DNA of 64,000 nt from Margaritispora aquatica (lineage: Eukaryota; Ascomycota; Leotiomycetes; Helotiales; Discinellaceae): assembly GCA_007644065.1 (NCBI GenBank), contig VJWN01000005.1, positions 372,001 through 436,000 of the forward strand. Direction: 5' to 3'. How positions within the stretch are numbered: position 1 is the first letter of the stretch; every line of letters starts with the position of its first letter. A program made the position numbers and the translations under genes. Positions 13,422 through 24,602 of this stretch are shown piece by piece. Under the pieces are notes generated by a model, which was not told where the DNA came from, made no database searches, and saw only the letters and a program-made list of their open reading frames with translations.

Positions 13422-13856
13422 CTTACCTTTGTACGTCCTGTGTGGTGTGCCATGACCTCCCACTCCCAAACTCCAAAACACCACATGCGTGAAGAAGATC
13501 CCAAATCAAACACTGGGCATGCAGCCATCAAACGACGATGAGGACGGGGGGGGAAAGATTCACCCCAACCCTAATATTATTCCTTTTCCCTATTTCCCTA
13601 TTTTCCCTATTTCACTTCTCGCTCTTCCTTTTCCTTTTTGCTCTCCCCCGCAAAGCTTGAACCTACTTTATTGCTTTCTCCCCTCGCCGAACCCCGGAAT
13701 TGAGATCCCTCTCTCTCTCTTGCAATTCGTTTATGGAGGATCCAGAAGAGGGATGCCGAGTCTTTCTATATGAAGGTTAAATAGAGTTGGGGTTGATGTT
13801 AGAGCTAGCCTCGCAATAATTATTCCCGAAATGACACTGTCTTTCTTCGCTAGTTG

Positions 13857-13882
13857 ATGATGGATGGATGGATGGATGGATG
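13857..13882. repeat. GGAT tetranucleotide repeat
   Basis: Six or so consecutive GGAT units. Confidence 0.85.
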
Positions 13883-14483
13883 CTCCGTCTGTGGTTTGTT
13901 TTGGACCGAGGATCCGTAATGACGCAGTAAATGCCAGGAGAGTGCGGAGTGTTTTCATGGTCAGTCGGTATTTTGAATAATAATAATCAGGTAAGGTCAC
14001 GTATTAACGGTACTCTTGACAAAGTGGGATGGGATGGATGGGAGGGTTCATGGCCATTTTTTTTCCCATCATTTTCACACACTCGATTGCATCCCAGATC
14101 TTAATTCCCAATTCCCAATTCCCAATTCCCCGATCCCAAATCCATAATTCCCCGAATTTCCAATTGGCTCATACGGAATATCGGCAGATACCAAATACGT
14201 GCAGTACCAGATACCAGATATCAGATACAAGATACAAGAAAGATTACCTTGGAGACGGAGGAGGAAATACGCAAAAGTCGGACATCGGAAGTCGGAAGTC
14301 GGAAGTTGGAAGTTAGAAAACAGGAAGCCGAAGATTCGCCATACTGTATCAGGACAAGTCGATTCAAGTTCCATCCTGGGAAGTGGTCAATCAAACACAT
14401 TCAGGTTAAGGTGGAGAAGGCAGAAGACAGGTCCTCAAGTCCTCACCGCCAAGCAAATTTCACATTCCCCAGTCCTGGGACCA

Positions 14484-14553
14484 AACTGGGAACTGGGAAC
14501 TGGGAACTGGGACTGGCTGGAGACTGGCTGGAGACTGGCTGGAGACTGGCTGG
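14484..14553. repeat. Compound tandem repeat (CTGGGAA, then GACTGGCTGGA)
   Basis: Four copies of a seven-base unit CTGGGAA pass directly into three to four copies of an eleven-base unit GACTGGCTGGA. The whole tract is G-rich on this strand, and the shared CTGG core suggests one unit arose from the other. Confidence 0.85.
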
Positions 14554-14574
14554 GACTTTCTTGCACTTGGTCCA

Positions 14575-14620
14575 ACACCTCACCTCACCTCACCTCACCT
14601 CACTTCGCCTCACTTCACCT
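14575..14620. repeat. CACCT pentanucleotide repeat
   Basis: Around six CACCT units, with degenerate CACTT units at the right end, followed by a C run. Confidence 0.85.
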
Positions 14621-15027
14621 TTCACCTCCCCCCCCCCCCAACCCAACCCAGAGCAGCAGCATTATTTCCCTATGCAGTGTTATTTATGTATGCACCAAGC
14701 CAAAAACCTGCGTACAGCATACAGCATAACCACATACGGCATACGGCATACGGCATCCAGTCCGGCGTACAGTAGTGTGTGTGTGTGTGTGTGTACCTGA
14801 CAGCAATCAATCCGTCAATTAATCAATCTATTAATCACAACAAGCATAAAAGTGCGAATCAGACAAATCCTTTAACGTTTCAAAAACACCCACCCCATCC
14901 TTTGATGAGAAAGAAAAAAAAACTGGAAAACTCTAGGTACACTCGGATATTTCACTCGGTTTCTTGTTCGTTTCAACTTGGCTTTACCTTGGTTCTTGTT
15001 CTTAATGAATATTTCCATTTCTATTAT

Positions 15028-15095
15028 TATTGTGATCTTATTACTGTATTGTTATTATTATGATGATGATGATGATTATTATTATTATTATTACG
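15028..15095. repeat. ATT/ATG trinucleotide repeat tract
   Basis: Interrupted ATT units, then GAT units, then ATT units again. Confidence 0.8.
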
Positions 15096-16501
15096 AGTTC
15101 GTCCACATCCACCGGCCCCCGCCTTTCTCTGGGGATAAACACTTCCTATACCTAATTTAGTCTTTCTCTCTCTCTCTCGCCCGCTCTGTCTCTTGTGTTA
15201 GCCCCCCAGTCTGCCTGCTTTTCGCTTCCTTCAATTCTATTCAGCCTATCTCGGCTGCCCGCATCATTCATCATTCATCATTCATCACTCAATTCATTGC
15301 CAGCGCCCTCCCTCACTCCACCCTCTCCTCTACCCTGGACCCTCTCCACTACTCAAGTCAAAGTCAAGTCAAGTCAAGTCTGGTCTGGTATTATATCAGC
15401 CGCGACAACCCCACCATCGGACACCACTACCACCAAACAACCACGACCACAAATACCACCCCTCCACTCCCAACACAGCACTGCATCTGCACCTGCATCT
15501 GCATTTGCATCTGCAGCATTCCAGGTTCAAACAAAACCTGCACTACACTACAACTGCACCTCAACTTCACCACCACAACCACCACCGCAAGGGCAAACCT
15601 TCGCCTCCACCCCCACCAAACAACAAGAGGCACAAGACACAAGACACCTCGGAACACCAATAAACATTCAAACTCAACAACCACCAAAGACGCCTTGCCC
15701 ACTTGACCAACCACCAAGCCCGTTCATCCGTCTGTCTTGTCCACCGGAACAAGCCTTTCGATTGCTTCCAGAAGAACCAGAAGAACCAAACCAACGAACC
15801 AAAAGAACCAAAAAGGTTGGTGAAACTTTACTACTGCGGTACTACAGCTGCAAGAGAAGCATTCAGGAAGATTTCTTCACAGAAGATCAGCGCCTCATCG
15901 TACCTCGCTATCCGTCTCAGTCTCAGTCTCAGCTCCCGCCCAGTCTAGTCCAGCTCACCTCACTTCACCTTACTTCATCTCACCTCACCTTTTTTTTTTT
16001 CTTTCCCTCACTTCCTTACCAAAATCTCCACTCTTGATGGTGTTCGATTACTTTCGAATCTTCAATTTCAAGTTCAAGGTCAACCTCAATCACTCCACCC
16101 TCTCCAGCAAAAGGTCTCGTGCCTCATTGACGCCACACGTTTAATACCTCATCCATCCGACCGTACCTCGTACTCGCTCCCTCGCTCATTATTCACAATC
16201 TCATGCTTCAAACTTCATTCCGACGACTCACGCTCTCACAGACTCATCAATCTTGAGTGAGATATACACACCTGATCTTCATCTCGACATCCATCAGTTT
16301 TGACGAGTTTCACACCACAACTTATTTCTAAACCATCTGGACCTGCCATGAGCACACCCAACTTTCCACCTTACCCGCTTCACCACATTCAAGCACATAA
16401 TCATCAACCCTCTCCACCTCCAAATCCATAGCATAGCCGTTAGTCGCCATCAAAAACTACCTACATCAAACTCTCCATCAGTACTACTCGCAACCTTCAA
16501 A

Positions 16502-17179
16502 ATGCTCCTCACAACCGGCAACCTCGATCGCATGGGACCACCACACCCTAAAAATCCAAATCGCATCGCCATCTGGGCCACAGAAGTCTCAATCGCATGC
16601 GCTTCATGCAGTAAACCAGAACCGGTAGTGCAACAGCCCAAGATCTGGAAACGGATATTCAGCAAGAACTCCGCATCACTCACATCCATACCCTCGTCGA
16701 CCCCAACCAAGAGCAAAAGCACCGGCACTACCTCGCCTCTCAAGATCCCAAAAATCGATTCTAGAAATTCTTCCGCTTCTTTATCAGGGATGAAAACATC
16801 CTCAAACACATCAGGAGGAACTCCACCATCGCCTGATCGTTTCCCACCATGTATCCCACCTACAGCAACACAGGAGCACCACCACCATTTCTCTCTGCAC
16901 CTCCCGGATGGAATCATTGGACACTCGGAAGAGATGTCACGGACGGCAATGTACGGTCCTGCTTATGACAGCACGAATAGCAACCCATGGGGTCTCGTCG
17001 GCGATTGGGAGAACGACAATGGCGAGTCTTCTCTCGATATGGCGAGTGAGGAATCGGGAGCGGGTTTGGATGTGAGAGAACGGGGACAGCTGCTTGCGAG
17101 GGCTGAGAGGTCCAGCAATACTGACATGAAGAAATTCAGGATGGCAGCCATGAGGCAGGCGAGTGCTGTTGCTACGTAG
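16502..17179 (+). CDS. Hypothetical protein, Ser/Thr/Pro-rich, 225 residues
   Basis: A single ORF from ATG 16502 to the TAG at 17177-17179. I do not recognise the family. Residues 1-55 contain a short Cys pair (CASCSKPEP) and a basic segment (PKIWKRIFSKNS). The middle is Ser/Thr/Pro-rich and looks disordered. A histidine run (EHHHHFSLHLPDG) follows, then a better-ordered end with NPWGLVGDWEND, an acidic stretch and a charged, possibly helical end (RERGQLLARAERSSNTDMKKFRMAAMRQASAV). Composition is balanced and protein-like, unlike the biased ORFs around it, which supports a real gene. It sits alone in about 8 kb of simple-sequence-rich DNA with a long pyrimidine-rich leader, an arrangement often seen for regulated genes in these fungi (inference). 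Confidence 0.55.
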   Translation: MLLTTGNLDRMGPPHPKNPNRIAIWATEVSIACASCSKPEPVVQQPKIWKRIFSKNSASLTSIPSSTPTKSKSTGTTSPLKIPKIDSRNSSASLSGMKTSSNTSGGTPPSPDRFPPCIPPTATQEHHHHFSLHLPDGIIGHSEEMSRTAMYGPAYDSTNSNPWGLVGDWENDNGESSLDMASEESGAGLDVRERGQLLARAERSSNTDMKKFRMAAMRQASAVAT

Positions 17180-17845
17180 TGATTCTTCTCACTTTATGTG
17201 GAGAGACGGATTGGTTATCTTTCTTCCATGACAATGGTTTCGCTGCGTGATAGATCAAAAGAGACAGGAAGCGAGAGCTGAAAGAAGATGTCGAGAGGAA
17301 GGACCACCATTGCGAATGTGGAATGAAGCATACTCGTACACTAGAGTACAAGACAATGCAGGATAGAATGGCGTCTTGGAGTATCTTCGCCATCGTCATC
17401 ATTATTCACCATGTCCACCACCAGCTGTGTAGTGGTTGTTATTATCAATATGGCAACCGAATTGGTATATAACACCACAGCAATACCATCATCAGCACCA
17501 TCACCATCACCATTACCAACACCAATACCAGCATCATCAGCCATTGGCTATCTATTATTCAGCATCATTTATCAAGGCATTTCATGCGTAGGAAAGAAAG
17601 GAGACGGCGTTCTCCAGGGACTGGGAAAAATAAAAATCATGAGAACAGGAGGATAAACAGGTGCAGAGCAAGATAAAGCAAAGCATTCACAATGGATTAT
17701 GGACGATGGGATGTAAGAATATTAATAAGGCATTACCATGTCATTTTTACCTTACCTTGCTGTTACTTTTTGCCTTTAAACGTCACCTTGCTATATACAT
17801 TTCGTTGTGTAGTGTGTCTTATAAACCTATATATTGTCTACCTTA

Positions 17846-17881
17846 GCATCCAAGCATCCAAGCAAGCAAGCAAGCAAGCAA
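17846..17881. repeat. AAGC tetranucleotide repeat
   Basis: Two ATCC-AAGC units, then about five AAGC units. Confidence 0.85.
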
Positions 17882-18101
17882 AGTTTCGTTCATGTTTTAG
17901 AATATAGACTAGACTATTTTTAGAGGACTGTTTTGTTTCCCCGGTATATAGGGTGGAGAATACTTATTATTATGTTTTTATTAATTAGACGAGATTAGAT
18001 TCATTAATCATTCATCTATTTTTTGGCTATAGTATCATTTATAGTATTACTCACTAGTACATCTTACATTCACACATCCATCCATCCATTCTCTTCGCCT
18101 T

Positions 18102-18148
18102 GTTTGTGTTTGTTTATTTGTTTGTTTGTTTGTTCGTTCGTTCGTTTG
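18102..18148. repeat. TTTG/TTCG tetranucleotide repeat
   Basis: Roughly eight TTTG units pass into three TTCG units, consistent with point changes spread by slippage. Confidence 0.85.
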
Positions 18149-20060
18149 GTATTCTTTCCTTTCCTAACTACCCTTTGTACTTTGTTTTCTTCGGTTGACA
18201 TCTAGAAGATAGACAACTAGTTGGTCAATCTACCAATCTACCTCAATCAATCTACTTCACCTCACCTCACCTCGTCTCGTCTCTATAATATAAGGTAGGG
18301 TAGGGTTAACACAGTAGGTTGATCTGGATCCGAGACACATAATTAACTCTTTCGAGGGCTGTTTGCATCACTTCGCTTCACGTCGCTTCACTTCGTTCGT
18401 ACGGTCTATATATGAATTGGGAGGTTTTTCCTTGTGGTGTGAGGAGGTGAAGAGGTAAGGAGGTAGGGAGGTATATAGGTGGGTAAGTAAGTGTGAGGGT
18501 AAGTATGAATGTCTGGATACCTTGTAGAATTGATATATCTCGAGGGGTTGGGTTGATTATTCTTGTTTGCATTTGCGTTTGCGTTTGGATTTGAATGTGG
18601 ATTTAGGTAAGAGCTGTGAGAAGGACATCGAGGTTGCTATGGGGTGTTGTGGGGTGTTATTGGTTGTTATAGGGGGTTATGTGTGGTTATACTCTTATAG
18701 GTCGGGCCGTGAGGGGAAACACATACACATATACACATATACATTCAAGACTTCAGCAAAACCAGCTGGGTAGTTACTATATCTATTTCATTTTTACATT
18801 GTGATTGTGAAAAGAGGAGGAAGGATTCTACTCACTTACTTGTTTATTTATTTACGTGCTTTCCCACTCACGTAAGTACTCATATAATCCTATTTATTAT
18901 CCTTATCTACTATAGTTAATATGGATGGATGCTTACTTACTACTTTTGTTTCTTACTAAGGGAGGGTAGGTACTTACAACGACCAATCAGGCACCTTGAA
19001 TAGAACACTTCCTCTCTACCTCTCCTTCTTACCTTGTATATTCCGCTTTTGCTATTGAACATACTACCTAGCTACCTAGCTACCCACCTAGAGTGTCTCA
19101 AACACCACCACTATCCAACCTACCTACCTGTATCATATCAATTCTCTCATCCCGCAATTCGAGCAAACAAGGTCCTCTCTCTGCACCAAAGACAAAGCCG
19201 AAGTAGGTACAGGTAGGTACTTGTTAATCACAATCACCTTGGAGCATCGAATACTAAATCTCCAAATTTCGCCACATTGAGATATCAAAACATCAATCAA
19301 TGTCTAAACTCTCATAACCGCATGGAATAGCAACATGGCATAAACACCTACCTATATTTGCTCTACAGGCAGAGAGTTAACTACCTTCCTACTCGATGCC
19401 GAGTCACTGGGTTCACATTGATTGAGTCTACCAAACCCCTAACCCAGCCAAGTAACACTGCGCCGCTCTGCTTAAGTTGATCGAAATCATCAAATATATA
19501 GACGGATGGACAAATGGAAATGCAATAAAACCTCGGGTTATTTATTAACTTGGGTACCTTCTCAACCCTCCCACATCTCACATCCTATATCCTACATTCT
19601 ATATCCCATATATCATATCCTGTGTCCCACATGCTGCAAGTTACGATTTCAAAGTCACAAGTTGTAAATCAGACAATACAAATCAGTAGAAGTACCTGTG
19701 TATTTAACATCCAGTAGTCAATTACCCAGAAAACTCCCATTCTTACGACCCCGCTCGCGTTCTTCTCTTCTCGCTTCCCCTATTTCTTTTTGGAGCCGAT
19801 CTTTTTGGTGACGGATTTATCTATCTCTCTTTCTCTCTACTCACTTCCGACACCATAAACACCATAAACACCTCAGGTACCTACCTACCTATCTACCTAC
19901 TACCCATGGCATCTACGTATCCGTCTACTACACACTCACCAAGACACCCACTTAACCCCCCCCACCTAGGTGTCTATCTACCTCACCATCTTACCCATCT
20001 CACCCATCCCCACATCACTCGATTCACATCCAACCACAAAAATAAGCGACGATACAAAAA

Positions 20061-20110
20061 CTCCCTTCCTCCCTTCCTCCCTTCCTCCCTTCCTCCCTTC
20101 CTCCCTCCCT
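20061..20110. repeat. CTTCCTCC octamer repeat (pyrimidine tract)
   Basis: About six tandem CTTCCTCC-type units make a 50-base pure pyrimidine strand ending in a T run. Such a homopurine-homopyrimidine tract could form unusual structure, but no function is claimed. Confidence 0.85.
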
Positions 20111-20310
20111 TTTTTCTTTAATAATCTACTCTACTCTACTCGACTCAATCCACCTAGCCCTAGCCCTAGCCTAGCCCTCTCCATCGCACCACGCAAAGCA
20201 CATTCTTCTCTCCAATCTACCGACCACCATTTATTTATTCATCCAGGCACCCAACCCAACAAACCAAACTTCGTATACCTGTATACCGATAGACCATCTA
20301 CCTATAAATA

Positions 20311-20397
20311 GGCAGGTAAGTAGGTAGGGAGGGAGATAGGTAGGTAGATGAGTCAATAAAACCCTCATTGAATAGATACCTACCTACCTACCTACCC
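20311..20397. repeat. Inverted GGTA / TACC tetramer tracts
   Basis: A GTAGGTAG-type tract (20311-20350) is followed after about 25 bases by a CTACCTAC-type tract (20377-20397). The two are reverse complements and could pair as a hairpin. Confidence 0.7.
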
Positions 20398-21339
20398 CAA
20401 CGGACCTATCTCCGAGACTGCACTACCTATGGAGGGTGGACGAGAAGCGTGTCCAAGCATGGGCCCCTAAGCACCAACCACCAAATACTAAATACTATGC
20501 TTCATTTTCCCCATATTCAAGATGAGAGCAGTACTATAGTAGCTACCCTAGCTGTCATTGTAAAAACCACCTCATACAGAAGGTATTCAGCGCTAGAAAA
20601 CGACAGTCCAGGAGACAGAGATTTAATTGATCAATCACGTTATTGAAATATGGATGCATCGTTACATCAAAATCACATTCAGAGCATAGCACAAGAAGAC
20701 AAGGGTCGATCAAAATTAATGTGTAAGCAATTCATTGATCCCAAGCTAGCTACAACATAATGAAGTACCAAAGCAAGATGGATCAGAAACGCTCTTTCGC
20801 TATGACAAACACACGCAACCGGGGGGTAGGTAGGGGGATGATAGATAAGAAATCCGAGTGCATTGGATATCTAAGTGACGAAGCACACCGCCAACACGCA
20901 TGCAAACCGCAATAGAGTTTGGCTTTGCATGACAGACAGGAAGATTTCGAGAGTGACCCATTTGACAGAGTCAGTCCTTCTAAAAACCACCCATGTGCCG
21001 TCGAGGCTCTTTGCAAAGAAATGCATTCCAATATCAAAGACGCCCGCTTCAGAAGCCCCTGGATAAAGACTTCCTTGGCAGAACATGTCCCCAATGTGAA
21101 AGATCGCAGGAAAAGGAAAACATTCGCAACCAGAAAAGGAAAACATGATCGTAAAGTCCGCAGGATGGTGTATTCGCAAACCGCACGAATTCGCAAAGCC
21201 AACGTGATCTGCTTTTCATATCAACTCCCATCCCCAACCCATGCCACCATCACTCCACCAGCAAGCCAGGATTACCAGCCACTCCAGCAAGATCAAGGAG
21301 CATATGAAATTGAGACGAGAAGATTCGAGAGTGGGAAAT

Positions 21340-22630
21340 CTAGGATTCGACAGGAGCGGGTTTAGCATCGGTGCTTGGCTCATCGGCATCAATCTTTGTC
21401 TCGGACTCCACTGCCTTCTCAGCCTCCTTTGGTGCTTCAGCAGCAGGTGCAGCCTCGGCCTCGACACTGTCTGAAGAGGTCCAGAGGGTAAGATTGTCGC
21501 GGAGGAGTTGCATGATGAGAGTGCTGTCACGGTAAGACTCCTCGGACAGGGAATCGAGCTCAGCAATAGCATCATCGAAAGCCTGCTTGGCAAGGTGGCA
21601 TGCGCGATCTGGGGAGTTCAAGATCTCGTAGTAGAAAACGGAGAAGTTGAGGGCCAGTCCAAGGCGGATTGGGTGTGTTGGGGTAAGCTCGGTCTGGGCG
21701 ACATCGGTGGCATTCTGATACAAACATTAGAGATCTGTACAATTATATCTATGAAACACACATACCTTGTAAGCCTCGTGAGCAGCGGTAGCGGCAACCT
21801 TGCGCTTCTCGCCAGATGCAAACTCAGCCAAGTAGCGGTGGTAATCACCCTTCCTATTGTGAGACCCCTTGTCAGCAAATGTATCTTCGTATGGTTCATC
21901 GCTCCGCTATAGCTGATAAGACGTACATCTTGTGGTAGAAAACCTTGGACTCTCCAGACTCGGCCTTTGGGATCAGAGACTCATCCAAAACGTCAAGGAC
22001 ATCTTGGCAGACTTTCTCGAGCTCGGTCTCGATCTTTTGACGGTAGTCGCGGATGGTGGAGACGTGCTTGTCGGTACCCTTGGACTCCTCCTTCTGCTCG
22101 ATCGAGCTGATGATGCGCCATGAAGCACGTCGGGTTCCAACGACATTCTTGTATGCAACGGAAAGAAGATTGCGCTCATCGACGGTCAACTCTCCTCCCA
22201 GTCTTGCAACCTCCTTCACTGTTCACGGATTTAGTAACCGACCTATAATTAGGTATAGACGACCAAGTCTTACTGTAGTTAACCATCTCCTCATATCCTA
22301 GGACCGTTAGCCATTCCCTTGCGAACTCTTGGGAAGAAGAAGAAACTTACGTTCTGCTTGCTCGCAGAGCCGGGCGAGAAAGGTCTTGCTATGCGGAGGT
22401 GAGTATTACATTGATTTAGGTTTGACGGTTTGCTGGCTTACCCTTCGCGCTGTATTGAGAATGAGAAGTCAGCACATGGCACATGTATTGGGAGATGGAA
22501 ACCTCTCAACAAGTTGAGAACGCGGTTGCGCAGATAAGAACAGGATCGAATGGAGGGGAAACGGGCAATTGGGAGTCGCAGATCTGCGGCTCCCAAGGAA
22601 GTGAAAGGGTTAACTGACTTCTGTTGCCAT
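21340..22630 (-). CDS. 14-3-3 family protein
   Basis: Seven exons on the minus strand: 22630-22619, 22449-22442, 22388-22351, 22297-22274, 22218-21927, 21853-21766, 21714-21340; 278 residues. 14-3-3 dimers bind phosphoserine/phosphothreonine motifs and regulate many kinases, transcription factors and transporters in cytosol and nucleus. Family wording is continuous across all junctions: [17 protein letters not shown], then the 14-3-3 signature 1 region [18 protein letters not shown], then DYHRYLAEF with the phosphate-binding Arg-Tyr, then signature 2 around [18 protein letters not shown]. The C-terminal tail after TLWTSSD is long, acidic and Ala/Glu/Pro-rich, as is usual in fungi. Exon 2 is only 8 nt. 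The first donor is GTCAGT, weaker than the others but required by the frame. Confidence 0.93.
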
Positions 22631-24602
22631 GATGAAGTTTGGTTGGTTGTTTTGGTTTGGTTGTTTATGTGGTGAAGAAAAGCAGAATTTAGATGAAGTT
22701 GTTGTGGTGGTATTTTGATGATTATGTTGTGGTTTTGAAGTCAACCTAAGAAGTTGGAGCAGCAGCGAGCCTTCCAGATATTTAGCGTTCCCTGACGCCT
22801 CGCCAATCACAAGGAGGAAATGAATCGACAAAGCCAAATCCAGGAAATTGAATTTAAAATGTTTGGCAAATCGGGGAAATCGTATGTTTGTTCAAAGAAA
22901 TACACCGTTACTTGAGGCAAGTTTGCTACTAGGGTTCATCCTCTTCGTATATTATTGAGGCCTCCAGAGCAAAGTTTACAGAATCACGTGTCCGTATATT
23001 CTTTCCAGCTCTGTCGCGCATCACAACAAAGAGACTCAAGCACAGGAATACTACCACCACCACCACCTCACCCCTCAGGATCTAGCTCGTCAACATCAGT
23101 AGTTCACTTGGAAACTCTCTTCTATCAGAGTAACATCACTTCATATAATCATTTCCCAATCTCCAATCATTCTTCTTCTCTAAGCCTCGACGCAGGGCAT
23201 GGCATCCGCATATCACTCTTGATCCCTTGAATGGGTGAAAAAGACAAGACTCATTCATGGTCACATCATCGAACATCGACTGGTGGGATGTATTGGGCAC
23301 TGGAGCCCAATACTGTTGCTACAGATGGCTAGTCTTATGATGTTCTCAACCAAGAGCTGAATGGCTATGTGCTATTTCATGGGGTGTGCAACTATGCAAC
23401 TATGTCACCCACGTACCTATGGCTCTTCTATATCATCAGGTTCTGCCTTGGAATCACAGGGGATCATTGTTTTGTTGCATGTGCTGGCAGACACACTTCC
23501 CAACCAATGATACTCCCAAGCAACCACTTCAAACCAGTCGTTGGACAACCATCAGCCCAGCTCAGTGCTTTTGAATCTTCATCCTTCGATGAGTGTCCAT
23601 CCAAAGAGAGTCAGTCATGTGATGATGACCCCCCCACTGGCATTTCTTCGTACTGGTTGCATGGTGGTGGTGAAGCCATAGAGGGGTATGGTATGTATGA
23701 ATGCAGAAATTTCATCAAAGGCTGGTTTGATGTGCCATGCATGCTGAGAGTTCCACAAAAATGTCCAAAATATTCAGTATCGTTATACAATATCGACGAG
23801 GAAGCACAACATGACCGTATTGACAATGTGCTTGTGAAGTCTTAGCGCGCACTCTTAGACAGCATATGAAAACAATGTACCTAGGTATTAATGAGGGGCG
23901 GAGAGAGGCAGAGGGGTGCCTAGAGACATCTCCGAGGTCGCATGGCTGTACTGTAGGAACGCAGATGAGAATTCAGCCATTGAAGAAATGTCTCTTTTGG
24001 CTATTGTTGGTTGGTTGGAGGACATTGCTTATCCTCCAAATTGTTTGAGGTATTTAGATTTTGCTGGACATTCATTGGACCAAATGAAAGGGCTGCTCTG
24101 TTCCTGGTGCAAAGCGGACGTGGACGTGGACGTTGACGTTGTCTGAATTCATGCAGGCATAGAGTTGAGCCTCAATCGACAAAATCATATAAAGAGCCTC
24201 CTCTTGTGATCGTCCAATACCTATCTATCCAATGTATACTTGTATACTATACAGCAGAAGATTGAAAAGGAAGCTGGACTCTCGGCATTGCCCCTCGCCC
24301 CACCCTTGATGGCGATGGACAACTGAATTCCCGTCCGCTCCCCCAAGGCTCAAGCTCAATGATTGGTCAGGTAGTGGGTAAAGGCCAGTTTGTTAGAATG
24401 CTCTTGTAGCTTCGTTCTGAACCAGTACCCGTTCCTTTCGTTCCAATATTTTCACAAGTATTTCTCTTTTTCTATCCTACATTCTTCACTTCTCCCGGCG
24501 CCCTTGGCAGGATCATTGAGCCTTTATGCTTCGTACAAAATAAAGACGTGGCCGATCAACGGTTCTAAACTTCAAATATACAAACCCCCACGCTAAAGCA
24601 TC
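22631..24602. other. Shared upstream region of divergent 14-3-3 and Ca2+-ATPase genes
   Basis: Two kilobases with promoters at both ends. The only longer ORF (23369-23845, +, 158 residues) has an unremarkable Cys-containing sequence with no family resemblance I can name, so I do not call it. A C/T-rich stretch lies near 24390-24520, just upstream of the ATPase start. Confidence 0.55.

Larger units (their letters stand above)
12589..16501. other. Gene-poor, microsatellite-rich region and leader of the 16.5 kb ORF
   Basis: Nearly 4 kb without a recognisable gene. It is dense in different short tandem repeats: (AC)n near 13213, TGCTA/TGCTG near 13360, GGAT near 13857, AATTCCC near 14103, GGAAGTC near 14283, CTGGGAA and GACTGGCTGGA near 14484, CACCT near 14575, ACGGCAT near 14730, (GT)n near 14775, ATT/ATG near 15028 and CATCATT near 15262. 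From about 15160 to 16450 the + strand is C/T and A/C rich with CAAGT, CACCT and CTCAGT runs. This resembles a long promoter or 5' leader for the ORF at 16502. Long ORFs within it reflect the biased composition. Confidence 0.6.
17180..21339. other. Gene-poor, repeat-rich intergenic region
   Basis: About 4.1 kb between the 225-residue ORF and the stop codon of the 14-3-3 gene, with no convincing coding region. It contains (AAGC)n near 17846, TTTG/TTCG near 18102, CCTA/GGTA tracts in both orientations between 19060 and 20400, CTTCCTCC near 20061 and CCCTAG-like units near 20155. The last 600 bases are probably the 14-3-3 3' UTR and downstream flank. No tRNA, rRNA or transposon hallmark was recognised. 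Confidence 0.6.

Noticed and set aside
15195..16037. Long + strand ORF (280 residues) in C/T-rich DNA
   Set aside because: Composition is driven by CACCT, CAAGT and TCAGTC repeats; the product is low-complexity Ser/Pro/Thr/Gln with no domain, and neighbouring frames are open as well. More likely promoter or leader sequence.
20152..20185. CCCTAG-like units resembling telomeric CCCTAA repeats
   Set aside because: Only a few imperfect units with a different base, inside a region full of other microsatellites; not evidence of a chromosome end.
20919..21365. 148-residue + strand ORF overlapping the end of the 14-3-3 gene
   Set aside because: It runs antisense through the 14-3-3 3' end and has no recognisable sequence.
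23369..23845. 158-residue + strand ORF upstream of the Ca2+-ATPase
   Set aside because: No family wording, start context or splice support; it lies in a shared divergent promoter region.
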